Below, piece after piece: positions 20,382-31,000 of a DNA stretch of 64,000 nt. The number at the start of each line of letters is the position of its first letter. Within the stretch, counting starts at the first letter, position 1. The DNA lies in contig JAPNXP010000009.1 of NCBI GenBank assembly GCA_028753945.1, forward strand, positions 5,704,001 to 5,768,000, read 5' to 3'. Both the position numbers and the translations under genes were made by a program. Origin of the DNA: Hexactinellida sp. DTS-2022 (Eukaryota; Porifera; Hexactinellida). The notes below the pieces were generated by a model. The model was not told the DNA's origin. It searched no databases and worked only from the letters and a program-made list of their open reading frames with translations.

Positions 20382-21563
20382 ATTCTTATCTCTCAATGTA
20401 GATTCTAGATCACTTCAACATTTCAATTCACTTTTTATTAGGACACGGATTGTTTAGAACTGTTCATTTTCAATTTATTCAAAGATTTTGTCGATCAGTA
20501 ATATATAATTTATTTGTACTGCTTGCTAGAACACTCTTGTACTCACTGCTCTGATTGCTTTATTAGTGATTAATTCATTCCATTTTAGTATTATTTTATC
20601 AGACATGGGGAACGGGGCCAACGGGCATCCTATGGCGTTTTTGTTCAATAAGCTAATCTTTGATAAAATATCCTTTTTGGTAATCATTGCCTAACAAAAT
20701 TTTGCAATATTGTTCACTTAATTCTGTTGATATAAAGATGGTATTTATCTTTGTAGTAATATGTGAAACACTAACTAATGTAATGTATTATAAAAACAAC
20801 ATTGCTATGTATTTTACAATGGTTATGTGTGTTTCAACTTTCAATTACAGTGGAACCTCGATTATTCCGAACATTCCAGGCACAGCTTGATCCCTGTTCA
20901 TAAAGTAGTTATTACTTATTAATAAGTTATTATACAATTATCCTAACTTGTACGAGTTTGATAATCTAAGTTGCACTGTATTTATACATATGTACTTTCT
21001 AATAAAATAAGTTATTAGATAGTTATTCCTTTAATCTGCTATGAAAGTAATATTCAAGACTCTAGCTCTCTTGATAAGTGAATTGTCCTACGCATCTACT
21101 AGATCAGTATAGTTTGTTTGTATTGACTGTTTAATATTTACGTCCCCTTCTCTCATCAGCCACTAAGCACTAATTCATTCAGCTTCGAATTACGTCTTTT
21201 GGACTACTCATTTACTGATCTGACATTCATATGTACAAATTTAAAATATAAAAGGATCTCCTACCATTGTCGATTGCTTGTTTAATTAACCAATAAACTA
21301 CCATGAACTCATTCATATTAGATTAATTAGTCATTACCATTACATTGATACTAGGTTTCCACTTATTTGTGTTTTTATTGAGAATACATATTCGATATTC
21401 TCAATTAAATACTACGCCGTATAAATTAATACATTGATTACAAATCCAACCTCTACCTAACTCGTATAATGGAAACCTTCTCTAATGCTTACTTCCTCCA
21501 CTTCCTATCTCCATATAATAAAACAGTAAAACACACAATTATTTTGATCCTAGAGATAGCGAG
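20382..21563. other. Intergenic spacer with a pogo-like end
   Basis: AT-rich, no gene seen. At about 20846-20885 a solitary pogo/Tigger-type end reads TACAGTGGAACCTCGATTAT followed by TCCGAAC; its partner was not found nearby. The rest holds the HELLS 3' UTR and the promoter of the downstream CLINT1-like gene. Confidence 0.55.
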
Positions 21564-24500
21564 ATGTCAGTGAACAGGTTCTTAGACTCTATGACTAACG
21601 TGGTTATGAACTACAGCCCGATAGAGATCAAGGTGCGGGAGGCTACTAACGACGAGCCCTGGGGCCCGCACGGGGCGATGCTGGCAGAGCTCTCGAAGTA
21701 CACTTTCACATACGAGTACTTCCCAGAGGTGATAGGCATGCTCTGGAGACGAATGTTTGAGAGCAAAAGGAACTGGAGAAGGACCTACAAGGCTCTCTTG
21801 GTTAGTGACGTCATTATTATAGATTCACAGGCTCACAGTCGATAGCTATAGATTGCAACTAGCTGGGAATAGAACTATAAGAATACAGTGGGATCGCGTA
21901 ATAGCAAGTCGCATTTGACACAGAATTTACTTTTTTGCTAATAGGAGCTTGTTAATGGGAATAAATATAACAATAAACGCTTGCTTGGGGCAGAGTAAAT
22001 TGCTAATAGATCCATATTGCTCTTAGGCAAACAACAATTTACACTACGCGATACAAATTGTCTGTCAAATCCCGAATTACTAAATACACTTGAGTAAGTA
22101 GTTATATACATATCTATCATTGTATGCAGGTACTGCACTACTTGGTGCGCAACGGATCGGAGCGCGTGGTGAACAGTGTGCGGGAGCACTACTACGACCT
22201 AGAGCCGCTGGAGCAGTACGAACACATCGACGAGAAGGGAAAGGACCAGGGGACCAACGTGCGACAGAAAAGCAAGGAAATCAGAGATTTGGTTATGGAC
22301 GATGATCTGCTGAGAGAGGAGAGGAAGAAAGCTAGAGCAACCAAGGATAAGTTTGTAGGTCTCTCTGGCGACGAGGTGCAGACTCCACATCTATATGACG
22401 AGGATCCTAAGTTAGTTATATTCTCATTATATTAATATAAACACATGCTACGCTCTACTCAGTCCATTGCTAATACTGCGCACTGTGTGTCTCCACACTG
22501 TGTCATTAGAGTGATTGCACTGTGCACTTTGACCTTGTACTCAGGGAGGAACTTTAGTTCTATCTCGGTTACTCGGTCTGTCACTTGTCTGTTAGCTGTC
22601 AGCTCTATTTCCACTGCGCTGCCCACCTGACCGTGTAGATGCTTAATTGCGCTAAATATTCCGGTTTTTATCGTAAGATCCGTCAGGGGGCGAGTCAGCT
22701 TGTCTCTGCTCAGAATTCTGAACTTCATAGCAATCTCCATTGTATTCCTATCTAGTTAGTAGGTGTATATAGATATGGTAAGACCCCGCTTAATCGGGAA
22801 ATATACCAAACTCCAGGAATCGACTATCCCGATATACAGTAGACTCTCAATAATACGAACACCAGGGGACGGTCGGAATTGTTCATATTATCTGGAAATT
22901 TGTATTAACCGGAGTTCTAACCGATATTTCACCTTATCCATGTTAACGAGAGAGTCCACTGTACATACTGCCAAACCAAGATTTCTCATTAATTTTAACA
23001 AGTTCCTGGAATATAAGAACCGGAGTAGACTGTAGTTGTAATACAGTAGTGTTCGCGTAATAGCAAGTCGCATTTTGCACGAAATTTTGCTTGCTAATAG
23101 GCGAACTTGCTATTAGGGAACTAAGTTAACATTAAATACTCGCCTTGGGGACTGAAAATAACTTGCTAAATATAAAGCAATGTTATTAATAATTATATTA
23201 ATTACAGTAGATGTCGGATATAAGCACACTATGTTGGAAAACGGTTGCCATATACCCAGTGATGTTTTGGGGGGGGGCTCGGGGGGGCGCGCCCCCCCAC
23301 TTATTTCGCTAGGGGGGGTGCTTTTATCCCAGGGGGGGGCGCTCCTTCCTATCAGTTATCTATAGATTCATTATTGGGGGCCGTTTTCACCTATGTTTTC
23401 TAAGAAAATGCTAAATTTGAAAAGGGAGCGCCCCCCCACTTCTTTTTTTGGCAAAACACCACTGCATATACCCTGTATAATTTATTTCGGTTATAAGAAC
23501 ATGCCGGTTATAAGCACCTTAAGTGCAGTTCCCGACGATGTGCTTATAACCGACATCCACTGTATAAAAATGCTATTATAGCGAACTATATACAAGGCTG
23601 CGCTCAGTTGATTGTGTCATGACATCCTCTTATATCCTAATCTCGTCCTTTAATTGTTTTGTTCGTTAATATCACAAATGGTTTAGTATTAATAAACTCA
23701 TACTCTTATTTCCAATACAGTAAGTACGTACTCTGCACTGTAGGAACAAGAACAAGAAAGACAGCACCGGTGCTAACCCCCTATCCGAGGACAGGGACGG
23801 GAGAGAGAAGCCCTCTTTCCGCGTATACCGAGACGACGTCTCCAAGTCCCCCGCTGGCGACACGGAGGATCCCGCGGAGCCCGAGACAGATTCTGCCGCC
23901 GCAGAGCCAGACCCTGAGTCCGGCGAAAAGCCAACGCTCCTCAGCATGAGTCAGAAGTCCGTTGACAGCAACCAGGAGCCCCAAGAGACCAACAACCTAT
24001 TCGGAGAATTCGCTTCCGCCACCAATCAGTCGGCTCTCATAAATCCGCCCCCCAATACACAGGCTAAGCCCGTATCTTCTCACCAGACTGGGAACAATCT
24101 CCTCGGAGATTTGGCTGAGCTCACTTTAGCGGCCCCTGGTAAGTCTGACAACAACTTCTCATCAGGGCTGGACGACTTCGATATTTTCAAATCAACTACT
24201 GCGGCTAAACCCAATCCTCCTATCGACCTGAACTCTCTCCTGCAGTCTGCTCCCAGCAGTGCCCCCATTCAGTCTGTCTCCGCCCCATACACGCTGCCAC
24301 ACGGGAACCCCGGGTACTACTACCCGCCCGGGGCTGTATACATGCCTAACCAACAGCCTAGTTATCCTGGTTATCAGCAGCAATACGTACCAGCTGTTTC
24401 CAACCAGTATCCGTCTCAGAACACAAGGTACATGCCTCCTCAGCCGAACATAAATAACGCATTCCTTCCGCCCCCTATGCAACCAACCAAATCCCCAGCT

Positions 24501-24623
24501 GACTCATTGGACCCTCGTTTCTCCAACAAAACAGCTGCGAGCGCTAAAATTAGTAACGGCACCGGGTCTGATAGGAAATCAAAAGATCCCTTCGGAGACC
24601 TGAATGTATTCGGGCAGAAGTAA
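21564..24623 (+). CDS. CLINT1: Clathrin interactor 1 / epsinR-like ENTH protein, 3 exons
   Basis: CLINT1 (epsinR) links clathrin/AP-1 to PI4P membranes at the trans-Golgi and endosomes. Exons: 21564-21800, 22130-22410 and 23744-24623 (phase 0 and phase 2 introns), giving 465 aa. The ENTH domain spans residues ~5-145: TNVVMNYSPIEIKVREATND, EPWGPHGAMLAELSKYTF, KRNWRRTYKALL, HYLVRNGSERVVNSVREH, then KGKDQGTNVRQKSKEI and REERKKARATKDKF. The ENTH match is closest to CLINT1 (TNVVMNYS, KDQGINIRQK). The rest is disordered, acidic, then Pro/Gln-rich with LLGDL and LFGEF, plausible AP/clathrin-binding peptides. The C-terminal DPFGDL also fits epsin-type tails. Intron 2 (1.3 kb) is filled with MITEs and a possible antisense gene. 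Confidence 0.9.
21884..22055. mobile_element. pogo-like MITE family 2, in CLINT1-like intron 1
   Basis: Begins TACAGTGGGATCGCGTAATA then GCAAGTCGCATTT; contains CGCTTGGGGCAGAGTAAATTGC and ends near TTTACACTACGCG. Same layout as 23042-23195 and 30921-31093. Right end approximate. Confidence 0.6.
22459..22740 (-). CDS. Possible RNase P/MRP subunit of the POP5/RPP14 family, antisense in CLINT1-like intron 2
   Basis: 93-aa ORF opposite to the host intron. The order is strand KFRILSRDKL, a helix TIKTGIFSAIKHLHGQVGSA, strand VEIELTANRQ and then VTEIELKFLPEYKVKVHSAI followed by TLMTQCGDTQCAVLAMD. This alternation, with Leu-x-Gly-x-x-Gly after the helix and a late 'hSAitLM' helix, resembles the POP5/RPP14 family, which are small RNA-binding subunits of RNase P. 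The regular amphipathic pattern and lack of stops argue against chance, and the surrounding intron is otherwise repeat DNA. The family call rests on pattern memory only. Confidence 0.45.
   Translation of the reverse strand: MEIAMKFRILSRDKLTRPLTDLTIKTGIFSAIKHLHGQVGSAVEIELTANRQVTDRVTEIELKFLPEYKVKVHSAITLMTQCGDTQCAVLAMD
22835..22963. mobile_element. pogo/Tigger-like MITE
   Basis: TACAGTAGACTCTCAATAAT at the left and CGAGAGAGTCCACTGTA at the right form imperfect inverted repeats with TA edges; the AATACGAACACCAGGGGACGG core resembles Tigger ends. Length about 129 bp, in CLINT1-like intron 2. Confidence 0.7.
23042..23195. mobile_element. pogo-like MITE family 2 copy
   Basis: TACAGTAGTGTTCGCGTAAT, then AGCAAGTCGCATTTTGCACG, GGCGAACTTGCTATTAGGG and CGCCTTGGGGACTGAAAAT. 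The right end is lost or diverged. It lies between two other MITEs in the same intron. Confidence 0.65.
23203..23564. mobile_element. pogo/Tigger-like MITE with a G/C-run insertion
   Basis: Ends TACAGTAGATGTCGG and CCGACATCCACTGTA; the 25-bp terminal inverted repeats have about two mismatches and include TATAAGCAC. The interior (about 23262-23460) is interrupted by G-run sequence (runs of 7-9 G or C) in both orientations, which looks like a second, nested element and could form G-quadruplexes. Confidence 0.7.
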
Positions 24624-24969
24624 TATTAATTCCTATCTACCTCTGACGTTGCTTAGTCCACACCTATTTGTCTCTGATAGAACTCTTCACATTTCTTGCT
24701 GGTTGTTTGGTTGGGTGGCTAAATATGATGAACCTGTATATTATATGCTTGTGTTTCGTATAGTAGTATATGATTGGACTATTAGTATATTATTATTAAG
24801 GATTACTCATAAGCCATTTTGAAATAATATCCCATATTTCGTGTAGTTTTACCATGATTTCTAACTCTAATTATCCAACGTTATTGGGTAATTCTACTGA
24901 AATTCTACTCTGGTTAGTGTTAGTTATTAGCTGTTGTTGTTTGTTGTTTGTTTAAATAAGTTGTGTATA

Positions 24970-26814
24970 ATGTGGACTCCACAGAATCTCTGCGAGATAA
25001 TCCAACAGTCCCAATCTAACTACTCCCTCCTGGAGCACGGAGATCTGTTGCTGCAGACAAACAAGTCTGTAACTTATTTAGGCAATGAGGAGGAGGTCCC
25101 CTTGATAACAGGGCCTGATATAAGGGGGCTTACTCTGTTCTCGTATAAAAACGAGGCAACCGTGTTGTCGCCTCTTGAAGGGTTTAATATTCCAGATTCC
25201 AGGCTCGGTGGATCTTTTGCTGAGGACACTACATTCCTATCTGCCATTAATAGCAACAAGTCTAATCCTCTCGTGTCCCAAACATCTCATTTCATTCGTA
25301 AGAAGGTTCTTTCTATAGGCGACCACTTGCCCACGTTTTCCTCAGCTAAGCCTCTGCCACTTAGCTATTTGTGCTATAACATTATTCCCACGCAGATACT
25401 CTCGCCTATGTCATTCACAGAAGCGCAGTCTCTGCTTTCTAATTACGTCATTTTAACTAAATCTATTTCCCTGTCTCCTCTGTTGGTGCATTGCTCGCCT
25501 CCCAGTGTCGGCGAGACCTTCAGTTTAATCGGGGCCCACTCCACGCCGCACCCAGATAGAAAGGTAGACACTTATAGAAGGCATGGCCTTATTTACAAAG
25601 GAATTAAATGCAGACAAAGTCTCTTGAAAGAGCGCGATATTGTTAGTTTTCTCGCGAGAGAATGTCGTATTCCTATCGCGGAAAACTGTCAATACAGGGT
25701 TACATCGAAATACGACACGGTCTATTTTTCTAACAACTATAGGGTGTATATAACCGCGGAATGGAGTAACCCGAAGTGTTTACTCTCAACACCTCCTCTT
25801 GATTTCCTCCCTTCTATTAATTTCGAGATTACTTTAACCAGCAAACACTCTCTACAATCTTTGCAGTTTAGAGAACTCTGCTTTCTGAAGAACCTCCTCT
25901 CCTCCAACACTTCTCTCGTATCCATTGGTTCTATGGAATGTGAGAATATCTACGATTTATCTCAACACGACGGAATTTCTAAGTGTTTAGAGCAAATAAT
26001 TTCAGCCTCTCCTGATGCAACTTTTATACAACAAGATTGTACTGAGACTAGACCCCTACTCGACTGCACTGAAATTATTTGGTGTTTTGTTAGGCAGTAC
26101 TGCACCACTGATCTTACCCCTCTCGCGAATCTTCTCACTTCTCTGATTGAAGGAATTATTGCATGCGAAATAACTCCTTATTTTCAACCGGATAATTGCT
26201 CATATTTAGCCACACTAATTCGCGAATCTTCCAAAAATAAAGACACCACCTCATTCGTACAGGATATTTCCGATACAGCCAAACTCAATGAAATTGTGAC
26301 TGAAATAGGAATTTTAAAACTCCTTGGAGATTACGTTTATAAATTAACTGTTAAATCTGTGCTGAGTGGTGACAGTGTTACTCAGAAATTCCACCAATTT
26401 GATTTCACTAAGAAGTTTAGATTCCTAACTCTCCTGCATACTTTATGCGAGATTGGAATTATTTCCGAATCTCATCTCAAGCTTTCACAGAATGAAATTA
26501 AACTATTCTTATGCACACTTTATGACCATTTTGTGAACAACATCAGTGACTTTGACATTAGCACAACATCTCGGTTAACCTATCACTTGAAGCAGAGAAG
26601 TGCTTCCACTCAAACTCTGCATGACATTTGCTCGCGGGTTCCCTGCTTCCTATGGCACTTAGAAACTGATCAAGAGAAAAATAAATTCTCTGTTTCGTTT
26701 GTGAATCGAGAGTTATTTCAGGGCACAGGCCAAGTCTCAGAGGAGCTCCTCAATCCATATTACTTCTATTTACAAAGAGTAACTTCGTGTATTAGTAGGA
26801 AATCTGTTTCTTAA
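24970..26814 (+). CDS. Unknown 614-aa protein
   Basis: Single exon. The first ATG is at 24970, just after AATAAGTTGTGTATA. No signal peptide, transmembrane helix or zinc motif is visible. The composition is ordinary and Leu/Ser/Thr-rich, with scattered Cys. Blocks that look folded include TQILSPMSFTEAQSLLSNYV, LLVHCSPPSVGETFSLIGAH, RHGLIYKGIKCRQSLLKERD and FHQFDFTKKFRFLTLLHTLC. The C-terminal third is helical-looking. I do not recognise the family. It starts 346 bp after the CLINT1-like stop on the same strand. An intact 614-codon frame in AT-rich DNA strongly argues for a real gene. Confidence 0.75.
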   Translation: MWTPQNLCEIIQQSQSNYSLLEHGDLLLQTNKSVTYLGNEEEVPLITGPDIRGLTLFSYKNEATVLSPLEGFNIPDSRLGGSFAEDTTFLSAINSNKSNPLVSQTSHFIRKKVLSIGDHLPTFSSAKPLPLSYLCYNIIPTQILSPMSFTEAQSLLSNYVILTKSISLSPLLVHCSPPSVGETFSLIGAHSTPHPDRKVDTYRRHGLIYKGIKCRQSLLKERDIVSFLARECRIPIAENCQYRVTSKYDTVYFSNNYRVYITAEWSNPKCLLSTPPLDFLPSINFEITLTSKHSLQSLQFRELCFLKNLLSSNTSLVSIGSMECENIYDLSQHDGISKCLEQIISASPDATFIQQDCTETRPLLDCTEIIWCFVRQYCTTDLTPLANLLTSLIEGIIACEITPYFQPDNCSYLATLIRESSKNKDTTSFVQDISDTAKLNEIVTEIGILKLLGDYVYKLTVKSVLSGDSVTQKFHQFDFTKKFRFLTLLHTLCEIGIISESHLKLSQNEIKLFLCTLYDHFVNNISDFDISTTSRLTYHLKQRSASTQTLHDICSRVPCFLWHLETDQEKNKFSVSFVNRELFQGTGQVSEELLNPYYFYLQRVTSCISRKSVS

Positions 26815-28079
26815 GCTATAGTGTACATTGGTAGGTATCTGGTTTAATTTGAAATTTGTGGCATCATGATACTATTTTGGTATTTATAATGGGGTTTGAA
26901 ATAGCAATTAGTTTAACAAATTGACGGTGAATAACCGAATTGTTATGGAAAGTTTGCTAAGGATCTTCTCTAAAAGCAGTATACAAGAATAATTTTGCTA
27001 AGCATTTACTATTTTTACAAAATCGTGGAGTAACTTTACTGCAAAGAACATAAAACTTTAATTAATTAACAGCATTTCTAACAGTCCTGTTTATGCCGTA
27101 AATATAAGGCCTCAGAGAGAGACTGCTTCAAGTAGTATATACTTTTTGTAAACATGAAACCATAAGGTAGCTAGGTACAGTGGCGGGGGGGGGCTTTAAT
27201 TTTAAATGACCTTTGATTTCAATATACTCTGTCTTAATTAGTGTGCAGTAGATGCTCTAATTACCTCCATTAGTGACCCAACCTCTAATATTATGTGATT
27301 ATTTTCCAAATTACTAATATTTTCATTAAATTATTATATACTACATATACCCATAGATTGATTAGCTTCTAATAATGTTAGAAACCAGTCTCGTGAATTT
27401 TCGAAATGTCCAGAATAATCTACTAAGTATCGCACTTGTTAGGTATTGGAAAAAGGGCAAATGACATTATATCGTATCTGGCTTCCAGTGGCTTTGCCCC
27501 CATCCCCCCCTGGTGACAAATCCTGGATCCACCCCTGAGGTAAGGGTGTATTTTTATTAGTGTTATAAAATTTCCAAAAGTTTTATTTTCCTGGAAATTT
27601 CTGGAAAGATTACTTATTTCAAATTATGCTTAGGGAAAATAACAACGCACGTAACAACTCTACATTATAGAAATGGTTTATCAAAATTTCAAAACTAGGT
27701 ATGTATAATAATTTTCTATGTAAAATTTCCAGAAATTTGGGAATTTTTTGGAAATTTCCTAGGAAATTTCCCGCGCTTACAACACTAATTTTTATTATTT
27801 GGTCTAAAATCCGCTGTTTTCTATAAATTGATATGTTTATATACGTAACCATAGCAGAGAGTACAACAATGCTATTCTATTAGATGAAGGTTTTACACTT
27901 CTTTGCACAAATAATACTTTATCTATAACTTTTTTGATTTATTTACCGATTCATTATTTGGGAACATTCAGTTTCTTGTGTGGCACTGTTTACAAAATAT
28001 GAAATGTCCAAATATAACTTTACACTTATTTACAATTAGCATGTGATTTATTTATTTGTTTGAAACAAAGATCAACAAA
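26815..28079. other. Intergenic spacer before the giant gene
   Basis: AT-rich, no gene seen. A G9-containing run at about 27182-27192 (CAGTGGCGGGGG) and a C-rich segment TCCTGGATCCACCCCTGAG at about 27520-27538 could be the two ends of a diverged hAT-like element, not proven. Near 27595-27775 the sequence repeats GGAAATTTCC-type half palindromes. The last few hundred bases should contain the promoter of the giant gene. Confidence 0.5.
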
Positions 28080-31000
28080 ATGCGAATTATCCCACTCGTT
28101 TGTTCTATATTATTCTTCACCTTTATTTCCCTCGGTAAGTTATATCTAAACTATATATTCCTGCTGTTTAATAATATATTCCCAATAGTTGGATCTCAGC
28201 AGTCCTTATGTCGCTTCATGAAGGACAGTCCCCCCTCCGTTCTCCCTGAGGGGGAAGAAGCGATGTTCAGCATAAAACTCATGGTGCAGCCCCCTATAGG
28301 GGTGAATGTGAGTATCGTTCTCACCCCAGTAGACAGTAGGATGATTGTCACAGATGGAAGTAACTTGTTTTTCAACTCAAGTAATTGGGACCAGCAACAG
28401 AGATTCATACTGTTCGGGACTAATGACAATGATATTATTGACAGTCCGTATGTTTCTGAATTGAGAATTCAGTCAAACTCAAACTCTCTCAATTTCTCCA
28501 CTTCGCCTGGGGGGAATTTCCCAACCGACAGCATGCCTTTCTTACTACAGGACACTGATAGAGGTAGACATATTATAGTTAAGGCTCATCTAGGGCTACT
28601 TAGAATGCCTAAAATGGGGGTTTGGGTCTACCGTCTATGCAGGCTTTCATCCAGACAAAATTTCCCCCGCGCCTAGATTTAGTTTGAGCTCGCTCACACG
28701 CGCCTAAATTACTCATTTTGTATTACGTCTATGGAAGCATCTAAGATTTTCGCGCGCCTAGAAATGTTTCCTTCCAAATTCACGCGCCTCCAGGCGCGCT
28801 GCATACGCCTGGATGAAACCCTGCGTCTATGCAACTATTTTTGATAGTAAATCCAACAATTGATGAAAATTCCCACATTAGAACTGGTGCCCACCTGTCC
28901 CTTATATATTTTTTATAACGGTTTGTTGAATATATGGCTTCAGTAAAAAATTAGAGTAGGTTTGAATATCAAATTTTGGTCAAAATTTATTTTTCATCAT
29001 TAGCCACATTCTAATGCAACCAGAAAAATATAATATTTACTATAAGCATTTGCACTTGTGGTTCCTTTTAAATTCAATTTTGATCAATTTTCTCTAATTC
29101 GGTTGAACAATAAATACTTTATTTGTTAATTTGTTTATAATATTCTATTATTATTTACCTGCTTATTTGTCAAATAGCTGGAGCAGACATTTCAATCGGA
29201 GACGGATCTCTCCCTTCTATCCCGGAAGGCAGATTCTCAATATACCACATCCAGCTGCCTACGATTCCCAGGTCCGAGGTAACGCTACAGCTGATCCCCG
29301 TACAGGACACGATATACCTCTCGCAACAGAGCTTTATATTCCGGCCTGAGAACTGGAACATATCACAGGCTAGTACTACTGGACTATGGATATGTAAAAG
29401 GAGTTTTATATAATCTTTGTAGGCGTTTCTTGTATTCGCGGTTGATGATGACGTCAATCAAGGAGAAGTGTTCCAGTCTAACATAAGTTTCGCATTCTCG
29501 TCAGCTGATCGCTACTACTCGGATCTGCTTGTGGAGGGGTTCCCCGTCCTGATAGAGGATAATGACGTGGACAGCGTAGTGCTCACAGGCGGCATTAACT
29601 GGAGGCGAACTGCAGACAGGTATATAACCAGCTGTTTGTGCTTGTTTTCGCTATGGTAGTAAACTTGGGTGTGCGGCGGGTGTCTGGCACCCTGGCAATT
29701 TCAAACCGAAATTAAACCCACAAACTTAATTTAGCAGATGGCGAGCTAAATATTTTTTTCTAAACAAAAAATTAAGACACATTGACACAAAATGAAATAG
29801 TTATTCAGAAAAATATATAACTAGGGAATGAACAAAGTGTCGTGGCACCATGGGTGTTTTGACGATGTTTACGCCCATTAAATTTTGCGCTATGGTATAT
29901 ACTAGTATTATTAATCTTATTATTATCGAGTAGACATGGAGCAGAGGTAACCCTGTCACTGAGTCTGGACAGGACCTACTTCCCAGCCGCTATAGAAGGA
30001 GGGCCTGTGGTGTTAGAGGGCGCTAAACTGGATTTTGGAGACGGGACTAGCACGAGTCCCAACTTAGAGCTAACTATTTCCAAGCTATACCCCGCTACTA
30101 TTCTGGCTAGTCTGACGCTGTCTCGGCAGTACGACTCCGCTTGTCACCCAGACGGGACTCCCTGGAGCATCCAGTTCTCCTACTGCTGCAGGAACAAGGA
30201 TCTCCTTACTAACGGACTCACTATGTTAGTTGCACTTGTGTGTTTGCTATACAATCTATACATGTCCTATATGGATATGTACAATCCAGTGTATTATACA
30301 GCCATTTGTAAACACGCTCTTAATACTAGTCTGATCCAATTTTCCTACGCCTAAATCACAAATTAATGGGTACGGTATAGGAGAAGATTCCAAATTTTCG
30401 CGCTCCTAATTAATATTTTTCCAAAAATCGTCCTCCCATAGGAGCGTCTCGCGCTCATGGGTAATTATTTGGTACAATCTGGACATATAATTCATGCTAT
30501 ACACACTTGTTAATAGGATAATTCTTGAGTCGGAAGTTAACTTGGCAGAGCAGGGCTCCCCACTATTCCCTCTCCTCCCCCCTATGCACGTTAAGAGCAA
30601 CTCCTCTCAGCCCCAGAGCCTGTACCTGCCTGTCACGGCCCCTAACGGACACCCTGTCCGCTACGCTCTCCCCGCTTCCCAGGCGTACCTCTCCTCCCAG
30701 GCGGGGGCTCCTCTCTGGGTGCGGGTAGACGCGAACACGGGACTGCTTACCTTCGACACCTCGCGGCTCCAGCAGGCTGAGGGGCTCTCTTGCTTCCTAG
30801 TGCAGGCACAGGACGCTCTGGCTAACTTAAAGGTAGCTACTTAATACTGTTATCAACTAGCTGGTGTTTTGACAATAAATTGGTCTGCTCAAATACAAAT
30901 AAACATCCTCAATAGCTGTTATAGTGGTGTTTGTGTAATAGCAAGTCGCATTTTGCATGTAATTTGCTTGCTAATAGGCGAACTTGCTATTAGAGTAACA

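Noticed and set aside
27179-27538. Possible hAT element between CAGTGGCGGGGG and TCCACCCCTGAG
   Set aside because: Ends only loosely complementary and no target duplication visible; left as a note.
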